A stretch of 21,202 nucleotides of DNA, taken from contig CAZKJS010000030.1 in NCBI GenBank assembly GCA_964553255.1, positions 1 to 21,202 on the forward strand. The letters are read 5' to 3'. Shown piece by piece: positions 16,285 to 21,202 of this stretch (the first letter of the stretch is position 1; each line of letters starts with the position of its first letter). The position numbers and the translations under genes are program-made. The notes beneath the pieces are model-generated. The model saw nothing but the letters and a program-made list of their open reading frames with translations, had not been told where the DNA came from and did not search any database. The DNA comes from JAQUCI01 sp964553255. GTDB lineage: Bacteria; Bacillota_I; Bacilli_A; Erysipelotrichales; Erysipelotrichaceae.

Positions 16285-16542
16285 ATGGAAGATATATTGT
16301 ATCGCTATGATATTCAGTTGTTGATCGAAGGGATCAACCTTAATGAAGATGTGATCATTGCATATTTTGAAACTAATTTTGAAGGCGATTGTTTATTAGC
16401 GGTTGGTGATGATACATTGATAAAAGTTCATTATCATACTAACCAACCTTGGTTAGTGCTACAGTATTGTAGTACTCTTGGTGAAATCTTTGATATCGTC
16501 ATAGAAGACATGATAAGACAAGCTAACGGACTAAAAGGTTAA
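16285..16542 (+). CDS. Stand-alone small protein related to the FakA/YloV family middle domain
   Basis: This complete 85-residue protein reads like an excised part of FakA (YloV, the ATP-binding subunit of fatty acid kinase, related to dihydroxyacetone kinases). The matching stretch is GDCLLAVGDDTLIKVHYHT, then QPWLVLQYCSTLGEIFDIVIEDM, equivalent to the 'GDSL.VVGD..L.KVH.HT..P..VLEY....GE...I.IENM' segment that I recall from FakA proteins. The N-terminal LLIEGINLNEDVIIAYFETNF corresponds to the preceding part. No kinase nucleotide-binding domain is present, so it cannot itself be a kinase. I recall small clostridial proteins with the label kinase to dihydroxyacetone kinase that look like this. 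AAGGAG lies 6 bases before the ATG. It is the last gene of the synthetase operon, 21 bases after the S66 peptidase. Confidence 0.82.
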   Translation: MEDILYRYDIQLLIEGINLNEDVIIAYFETNFEGDCLLAVGDDTLIKVHYHTNQPWLVLQYCSTLGEIFDIVIEDMIRQANGLKG

Positions 16543-16545
16543 TTT

Positions 16546-16568
16546 AAAAGGAAGCGTCGCTTCCTTTT
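16546..16568. terminator. Bidirectional rho-independent terminator
   Basis: A perfect 10-base-pair stem (AAAAGGAAGC / GCTTCCTTTT) with a 3-base loop lies between two convergent genes. Because the arms end in A and T tracts, it can end transcription of the plus-strand synthetase operon and of the minus-strand lipoprotein gene, whose stop codon overlaps the stem. Confidence 0.9.
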
Positions 16569-16977
16569 ATTTCATATAAAGCCCTACTAAAGCTAACTGT
16601 TCATCATATGATAGAGTAAAGATAAGTATCGACTTTTCATATTTAACTTGAATTACAACCGTCGCATATTCTGCTTGTGTTTTTGGATCAACTTGACTTG
16701 TCAGTGCGGTGTTTTGAAAAGACACAAATCTACCAGCCGCATAAAGCTGATCATCCCAAGCTTGTTCTAATTGTTCAGCTGTAATCTGTGATCTTATCGA
16801 TTCTTCAAGTAGATTGATAACTGAGTCATAATCTCTGGTATTAATGATAGCTACTGTTTTCTTTGCTTGTGTCAGTAAAGCTTCTTCATCAAACTTATCA
16901 GACAACTTATTTTTGGTACAAGCTACTAAGCTAACCATAACAAATAATAATAAGAGTAACTTAGCTAATTTCTTCAT
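16567..16977 (-). CDS. Lipoprotein, DUF3887-like
   Basis: The 136-residue protein has a lipoprotein signal peptide: KK, a hydrophobic core of leucines, and a lipobox LVAC with the modified cysteine at residue 20, so it should be anchored on the outer face of the membrane. The mature part has a helical first half (about 30-85) and a C-terminal strand-rich region with AGRFVSFQN and YATVVIQVKYEKSILIFTLSYD, which resembles DUF3887 proteins. Function is unknown. A GTG six bases upstream is possible, but the ATG at 16977 has AGGAGG 7 bases before it. The ribosome binding site lies inside the end of the YhfC-like gene, so the two are translated from one message. Confidence 0.8.
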   Translation of the reverse strand: MKKLAKLLLLLFVMVSLVACTKNKLSDKFDEEALLTQAKKTVAIINTRDYDSVINLLEESIRSQITAEQLEQAWDDQLYAAGRFVSFQNTALTSQVDPKTQAEYATVVIQVKYEKSILIFTLSYDEQLALVGLYMK

Positions 16978-16979
16978 GA

Positions 16980-17666
16980 TCACGCCTCCTTGTTCTTAAA
17001 CAAATTATACACATAGTAAGCTGAAGCTACTGCCACTAAAAACAAGATCACCTCAAGAATAACAAAGCTAATCCCTGCCATTTGCGCTAATACTACACCA
17101 CTATCCAACAAGAAATGACTAATGATAGCGATGATCAAAAAACTTGGTTTAGCTTTGATGATACTATTCATCACCAGCACACTCCAACATACATGTAAGA
17201 TCATAGCACTTAAACGTTCAACTCCTGCCAAAAGCATCATCTGTGGATTACCACTGGTACCTTTATAACTGATCAATATCATTAAAGCATTTATCCCAAC
17301 AAACAATATTGCCTCAATACCACCATGTCCTAATCCGAAAAATATCGCATTATCTAAGGTCTTTTTACGCAATATGTAACGCATGACTACATAACGACCT
17401 AATTCTTCAAACAAGGCTGCGCTTAACCCTAAAAACAATGCATAAAGTAACGGTTGGGTATACATCATCGTGAAATACCAGTCAATCGTTGGTAAATACA
17501 TTTCGATCAGTGGAATACGCGTAAATAATTGAAAAAACGCAAAACATATTATTCCCAATAAAAATGATATTAAATAGTTCCTTTTTACCAATATCAAGTA
17601 AATCAATATCGCTATTGGTAGAATAAAACTAATGATCAACGTTAAAACTGATACGATCATGTCCAT
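16980..17666 (-). CDS. YhfC family intramembrane protease-like membrane protein
   Basis: The predicted 228-residue protein has about seven membrane segments. The family signature is visible: FEELGRYVVMRYIL (about 86-99, with Glu87, Glu88 and Arg91) followed by FFGLGHGGIEAILF (about 109-122, with His114). This pattern of paired glutamates and a later histidine is typical of the YhfC group, related to PrsW/CPBP-type intramembrane proteases. The substrate is unknown; the neighbouring lipoprotein is a possible partner only by position. The frame is open to 17696, but the ATG at 17666 is preferred because TAAGGGG lies 7 bases before it. A TATAAT (minus strand, 17690-17685) lies just upstream, inside the longer open frame, which also favours the shorter protein. 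Confidence 0.85.
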   Translation of the reverse strand: MDMIVSVLTLIISFILPIAILIYLILVKRNYLISFLLGIICFAFFQLFTRIPLIEMYLPTIDWYFTMMYTQPLLYALFLGLSAALFEELGRYVVMRYILRKKTLDNAIFFGLGHGGIEAILFVGINALMILISYKGTSGNPQMMLLAGVERLSAMILHVCWSVLVMNSIIKAKPSFLIIAIISHFLLDSGVVLAQMAGISFVILEVILFLVAVASAYYVYNLFKNKEA

Positions 17667-17755
17667 GATTATTCCCCTTACACTATTATAATACACTTTA
17701 TTTGATATTATGGGCAGATAATAACTAAATTTGTTATTATTAAATGGGGGTTTTT

Positions 17756-18352
17756 ATGCGTATTCAAAAAGAAGTAATCAATGAGATAACGATAAATCGA
17801 TCACGCTTTATTTGTTATCTTAATCGCGTCAATAACGAAGATGAAGCTAAAAGCTACATCAAACATATAAAGAAACTTCACCCCAAAGCAACTCATCACT
17901 GCCAGGCTTTTATAATAACTAATGATCTAGAACGTAGTAATGATGATGGTGAACCATCTGGTACAGCTGGTATACCTATGCTTGAGGTATTACGACATCA
18001 AAAAATGAACTATATCTGTGCGGTTGTTGTTCGCTATTTTGGTGGCACGTTACTTGGAAGTGGTGGCTTGATCAGAGCTTATACTAAAAGTATTAGTGAA
18101 GCCTTATTACAAGCGCAATTATACGATACGATCATTTATCAACGCTATCAGATCAATTTTCATTATTCATACATTGATAAGATCGATCATTTATTAAAAA
18201 CCTACTTGATTGAAAGTAAAGAATATAATATCGATGTTATGTATCAATTTTTAGCCACAAACACGGATATCTTGATCAAGCTTAAAGAAGTCACAAACGG
18301 TAATATTACCATTAATGAACTTGAAGAAGTAAATATTGAAAAGTTAGTTTAA
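17756..18352 (+). CDS. yigZ: YigZ/IMPACT family protein (UPF0029)
   Basis: The 198-residue protein carries the YigZ signatures: FICYLNRV near the N-terminus, KATHHCQAF (44-52), DDGEPSGTAGIPML (63-76) and VVRYFGGTLLGSGGLIRAYT (91-110), followed by a smaller C-terminal domain (about 130-198). The family is related to eukaryotic IMPACT, a regulator of Gcn2, but the bacterial role is not settled; association with ribosomes or nucleic acids has been suggested. An ATG at 17744 is also in frame, but GGGGG lies 5 bases before the ATG at 17756, so the shorter form is chosen. It is divergent from the YhfC-like gene and convergent with the next gene across a terminator. Confidence 0.93.
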   Translation: MRIQKEVINEITINRSRFICYLNRVNNEDEAKSYIKHIKKLHPKATHHCQAFIITNDLERSNDDGEPSGTAGIPMLEVLRHQKMNYICAVVVRYFGGTLLGSGGLIRAYTKSISEALLQAQLYDTIIYQRYQINFHYSYIDKIDHLLKTYLIESKEYNIDVMYQFLATNTDILIKLKEVTNGNITINELEEVNIEKLV

Positions 18353-18353
18353 A

Positions 18354-18375
18354 AAATCCCGTTTGAACGGGATTT
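18354..18375. terminator. Bidirectional rho-independent terminator
   Basis: A 9-base-pair stem (AAATCCCGT / ACGGGATTT) with loop TTGA separates two convergent genes. On the minus strand the stem is followed by six T residues in a row; the plus-strand side has a shorter T-rich tail. It starts two bases after the yigZ stop and overlaps the stop of the minus-strand gene. Confidence 0.88.
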
Positions 18376-19198
18376 ATTCATTTGTTGTCTCTATTGTCTC
18401 TTCCTTTAAACGCCACATTTCGCTTAATGCCATAAATGGAATCTTATCGGAATTAATTTTGGCATTGTAACGTTGTTTCTTAATGTCGTTTTCACACTCA
18501 TCGCGTAAAACGTCTTTGTTCATCATATAACTAACATAAACAACTTTCTTTAATAAGTACCAATTAGTGATTGTTTGATAGATGTAGTCTGCTCTATCTT
18601 CTAAGGTTAGTATTTCAACCTTGGCATTTTCTCTTATTAGATGGGCTTTATTATAAGCAACATCAATCAATTCATGGACATTCTTGAAATAGTATGCATC
18701 AATTTCACGTTGGATGGCGCCAGCTCGACTATCTTTCATTAAGAACTTATTAACTTTTTCTTCGATTAGCGGTAGGTTTTCAGTGCTTAGGGCGATAATC
18801 TCATTACGTGAGTCTTCAAGCAATGCATATTGTTCACTCAAACAATAATAATATCCTTTAGCTAACAAATACATGTCAGATTCTGAAAAGATAATCGCTT
18901 TTTGGACATCTTCCGTTTTAAGGTAGACAATGTATGGGCAACGCATTACCTTATCAGGTAGCTTGCCAGCATCCTTATAGCGAATGATCTGATTCGATAT
19001 GACTTCTTTGTTGACATTAAAGCCTAACTTTACACAGATTCTGAACTCGGTATTGATCTTCAATAATGCTTGAAAAAGATCAATGTGTTGGAAATCTTCT
19101 TTTATACTTAAATAATCTTCCAAATAGCCATTAAATTCACAGTCATTGCTGTCTTTTCTTTGATCTAAGATCGCGGCTAAATGATCAAACACTGCCAA
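18374..19198 (-). CDS. Unrecognised cytoplasmic protein, TTG start
   Basis: I do not recognise this protein of about 274 residues. It has no signal peptide or membrane segment, is rich in charged and aromatic residues, and appears mainly helical in its second half, from about LPLIEEKVNKFL through EIDAYYFKNVHELIDVAYNKAHLIRE to the C-terminus. The middle contains CPYIVYLKTEDVQKAIIF and LLAKGYYYCLSEQY, which look like a small alpha/beta unit. The first ATG in frame (19243) has no ribosome binding site. GAGGTGA ends 5 bases before a TTG at 19198, so TTG is the likely start. The gene is divergent from the AddB-like gene and shares a 178-base upstream region with it. Codon use does not differ obviously from the neighbours. 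Confidence 0.75.
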   Translation of the reverse strand: MAVFDHLAAILDQRKDSNDCEFNGYLEDYLSIKEDFQHIDLFQALLKINTEFRICVKLGFNVNKEVISNQIIRYKDAGKLPDKVMRCPYIVYLKTEDVQKAIIFSESDMYLLAKGYYYCLSEQYALLEDSRNEIIALSTENLPLIEEKVNKFLMKDSRAGAIQREIDAYYFKNVHELIDVAYNKAHLIRENAKVEILTLEDRADYIYQTITNWYLLKKVVYVSYMMNKDVLRDECENDIKKQRYNAKINSDKIPFMALSEMWRLKEETIETTNE

Positions 19199-19267
19199 AT
19201 TAATCACCTCATCCCTATATCTTCTGAAACTATAATGACACATAAAAAGCTTAAAAAAAAGAGAAAT

Positions 19268-19299
19268 ATTGTTTTTTACACTAATTTATGAAAAACAAT
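19268..19299. repeat. Inverted repeat in a divergent intergenic region
   Basis: ATTGTTTTT (19268-19276) and AAAAACAAT (19291-19299) form a perfect 9-base inverted repeat separated by 14 bases, in the space between two divergent genes. It could be an operator, but AT-rich spacers produce such repeats by chance, so this is only a candidate. Confidence 0.3.
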
Positions 19300-19352
19300 G
19301 AAAATAAGATAAATCACTGTCACATACAATATTTTTTACCTTTATGATAAAC

Positions 19353-19358
19353 TATAAT
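19353..19358 (+). promoter_or_regulatory. Candidate -10 box for the AddB-like gene
   Basis: A perfect TATAAT lies 18 bases before the ATG at 19377. No good -35 is found at 16-18 bases upstream, and the short distance would put the start of transcription close to the ribosome binding site (AGAGGA, about 19364-19369). The call rests on the hexamer and its position only. Confidence 0.35.
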
Positions 19359-19376
19359 AAAAAAGAGGAATGCTTC

Positions 19377-21202
19377 ATGAAAACTAAGATCATGACAATA
19401 ATCGCTGAACCAGTTAAGCGTCTAGATATATTTAAGCAACTTTTAAGCCACAAAGATGGGGTAATTGATGTCGAAGTATTACCACTAAATATTTGGTTAA
19501 ATAAGCAAACTTCACATCAAAATGACCCTACTTTGGATTTGATAAATTGTTATAGTGCAATAGCTGAACAAGCTAATCTTTTTCCTATCTTAAAACAAGC
19601 TATCGCTTTTCCTTCTTTCAGCCAGGAAATATTATCCTTCATTTATAACATGAAAGAATATGATATCACCTTAGATCAATTGCCAAGCGATACTTCGTTA
19701 AACAAAGAGATTAAAGAGATCATCACCATCTTTTTAACCCTTATCCCTGAATATTTAAGTAATAATGAAAAAATCAAACAATTAACTAAACTTGATGATG
19801 TTTGGCTTTATCCAACATATCACGTAAACATCGCTTGCAAGAAACAATTTGAACAATTATATGATCTAAACGCTAAGACCTATCATATTTCTGAAGCAAC
19901 TAACCAACAGTTATCACTCTTTTATGGTTTAAACAAACGTAAGGAATGTGAGGGTTTGGCACAATATCTGATCACCAACAATATCCCCCTAAGTGATACA
20001 ATTATCGCTTTAGCTAACCCAGAACAATATCAACCTTGGGTTAAAAGCGTCTTTAATCGCTATCATATCCCCTTCAATTCACAACTAGATAAAGATGTTT
20101 TGATAATGGTACAACGATACCTTAAACTGTTAGAACTGATCATAAGTCCTGATCAAACAAAACTAATTGATTGTATAACCAATCATTGTTTTAATGGTTA
20201 TTTTAAGGAGTTTGTGGATCTTATCAAACTGATGAACTTGCCATTTAATGCTTGTTTAACACCATTAAGTGAGATCGCTGATACAAATACGACATTTATG
20301 ACTAGTGAGATTAACAATCTAAATCATTTAATAACAAAAGCTAAACCACAACAAGCTGAGCTACTAGTATTATTAAACAAGATCAGTTCATGCGATAATG
20401 ATCATTATTTACAAGCGGAATTAGCTTATCAACTCTTGCTTGATTTAGAATTAAGTGAACAAGAAAAAACAGAAGTCTGTTTAATAAAAGATTTCTTGAA
20501 CACTTATTTAAACAAGATCAACAATATAACTTTGTTAACCTATCTACTGAAAAATCTAAACAGTAAACAAAACGAAACCAACAACAACGAACTACTTATA
20601 ACTACACTTGATCAAGTTGTTGGATTAAAGCGTAAATATCTATTCTTACTTGGAGCTGATAGTAGTGTTTTCCCAAAACTCAACTATCATAATGGCGTAA
20701 TCGATGAAGCGTATTATGATAAACTACTTTATCCAAAAAAAGATGAACGATATCGCTTTACAATCGATGAGATTAAAAAGTGCTTTAGATACTGTGATCA
20801 CTTATTTATATCTTATGCTTATGGTGATTTTGCTGGTAAAACCAAGAAAATTTCCTTTGAGCTAGAACAAATGATCAAAGATTATCCCAAAACTGACTTT
20901 AAAGAATGGCCATTGATTGAAAATGATAAGCTTGATTATATTGTTCACACCCTTGATCCTAAGCTTAGTCAATCAATATTCTTTAAAAATAATACTCTAT
21001 ATGGTTCAATATCATCCTTTGAACGCTATTTTAATTGTCCTTATCAGTATTTTATCCAATATGGTCTCAAAGTTAATGATTTTCAAGAAGGAATAAACGC
21101 CGCAACTATCGGTAATATCTTGCATGGTATCATGCATTATCTTGTAAGTAACTATCATGATGATTATGACAAGCTTGATGATTTAACTATCAAATCAATA
21201 AT
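19377..21202 (+). CDS. addB: AddB-like PD-(D/E)XK nuclease / inactivated helicase subunit (3' end beyond window)
   Basis: The frame is open from the ATG at 19377 to the window edge (608 codons) and is incomplete. AGAGGA lies 7 bases before the ATG. The AddAB (RexAB) complex processes double-strand DNA ends for recombination; AddB carries a helicase-like core and a nuclease domain with an iron-sulfur cluster. Seen here are LDQVVGLKRKYLFLLGADSSVFPKL (about 410-434), like the AddB helicase motif region around 'lG...G.fP', then YGSISSFERYFNCPYQYFIQYGL (about 542-564), the start of the nuclease domain with the first cluster cysteine (Cys554), and IGNILHGIMHYL with the nuclease-motif histidine. The N-terminus has no GxxGxGKT Walker A. 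The first cluster cysteine comes about 250 residues earlier than I recall for Bacillus AddB (about 800), so this is a short, non-ATP-binding form. The DEK residues and remaining cysteines would lie past the edge. Confidence 0.85.
   Translation, partial: MKTKIMTIIAEPVKRLDIFKQLLSHKDGVIDVEVLPLNIWLNKQTSHQNDPTLDLINCYSAIAEQANLFPILKQAIAFPSFSQEILSFIYNMKEYDITLDQLPSDTSLNKEIKEIITIFLTLIPEYLSNNEKIKQLTKLDDVWLYPTYHVNIACKKQFEQLYDLNAKTYHISEATNQQLSLFYGLNKRKECEGLAQYLITNNIPLSDTIIALANPEQYQPWVKSVFNRYHIPFNSQLDKDVLIMVQRYLKLLELIISPDQTKLIDCITNHCFNGYFKEFVDLIKLMNLPFNACLTPLSEIADTNTTFMTSEINNLNHLITKAKPQQAELLVLLNKISSCDNDHYLQAELAYQLLLDLELSEQEKTEVCLIKDFLNTYLNKINNITLLTYLLKNLNSKQNETNNNELLITTLDQVVGLKRKYLFLLGADSSVFPKLNYHNGVIDEAYYDKLLYPKKDERYRFTIDEIKKCFRYCDHLFISYAYGDFAGKTKKISFELEQMIKDYPKTDFKEWPLIENDKLDYIVHTLDPKLSQSIFFKNNTLYGSISSFERYFNCPYQYFIQYGLKVNDFQEGINAATIGNILHGIMHYLVSNYHDDYDKLDDLTIKSI

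Noticed and set aside
1..21202. Mycoplasma-type genetic code (TGA read as tryptophan)
   Set aside because: Conserved tryptophans use TGG, and several genes end properly at TGA with downstream starts overlapping as ATGA.
1..21202. tRNA or rRNA genes, CRISPR arrays, insertion sequences
   Set aside because: No cloverleaf-like or repeated-spacer pattern, transposase or terminal inverted repeats were seen, and nearly all the window is accounted for by genes with short spacers.

Overview
The window is AT-rich chromosomal DNA from a low-GC Gram-positive bacterium. The lineage is probably near the Bacilli/Erysipelotrichia/Mollicutes boundary. This rests on the Firmicutes-type order rpsF-ssb-rpsR, yybS-gdpP-rplI-dnaB and walJ-htrA-rlmH, on strong AGGAGG-type ribosome binding sites, and on aminoacyl-tRNA synthetase types that I recall from clostridia. 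The genetic code is standard: conserved tryptophans use TGG, and TGA ends walJ, htrA, gdpP and others. Cell-wall enzymes (an M23 peptidase with LysM and G5 domains, an S66 carboxypeptidase) argue against a wall-less mollicute. The species cannot be named from the sequence.

Left block, positions 51 to 11431, all on the minus strand and read right to left. A NUDIX gene broken by one in-frame stop and a GrpB-family gene come first. The rpsF-ssb-rpsR operon follows, with a good promoter, a hairpin over the rpsF ribosome binding site, and a terminator. After that comes a long, tightly packed operon: yybS (DUF2232), gdpP (c-di-AMP phosphodiesterase), rplI, dnaB, a LysM/G5/M23 peptidoglycan hydrolase, walJ, an HtrA-like serine protease, and rlmH. 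The walRK-yycHI genes usually found before walJ are absent, and the hydrolase gene sits there instead. A small membrane protein with its own promoter ends the block.

Middle block, 11568 to 16542, plus strand. A single operon encodes a MetRS-like class I synthetase paralog with an altered KMSKS loop, a glutamyl-tRNA synthetase (gltX), an S66 (MccF/LD-carboxypeptidase) peptidase coupled to gltX by a TAATG overlap, and an 85-residue stand-alone piece of the FakA/YloV family. It ends at a bidirectional terminator.

Right block. A minus-strand pair (YhfC-like intramembrane protease plus lipoprotein) lies divergent to a plus-strand yigZ. An unrecognised 274-residue gene with a TTG start converges on yigZ across another bidirectional terminator. 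Divergent from it, an AddB-like PD-(D/E)XK nuclease gene runs off the right edge.

Most of the window is conserved housekeeping. The best candidate for something undescribed is the synthetase-like / gltX / MccF-like / FakA-fragment operon. The nonsense-interrupted NUDIX gene and the walJ locus without walRK also merit checking.
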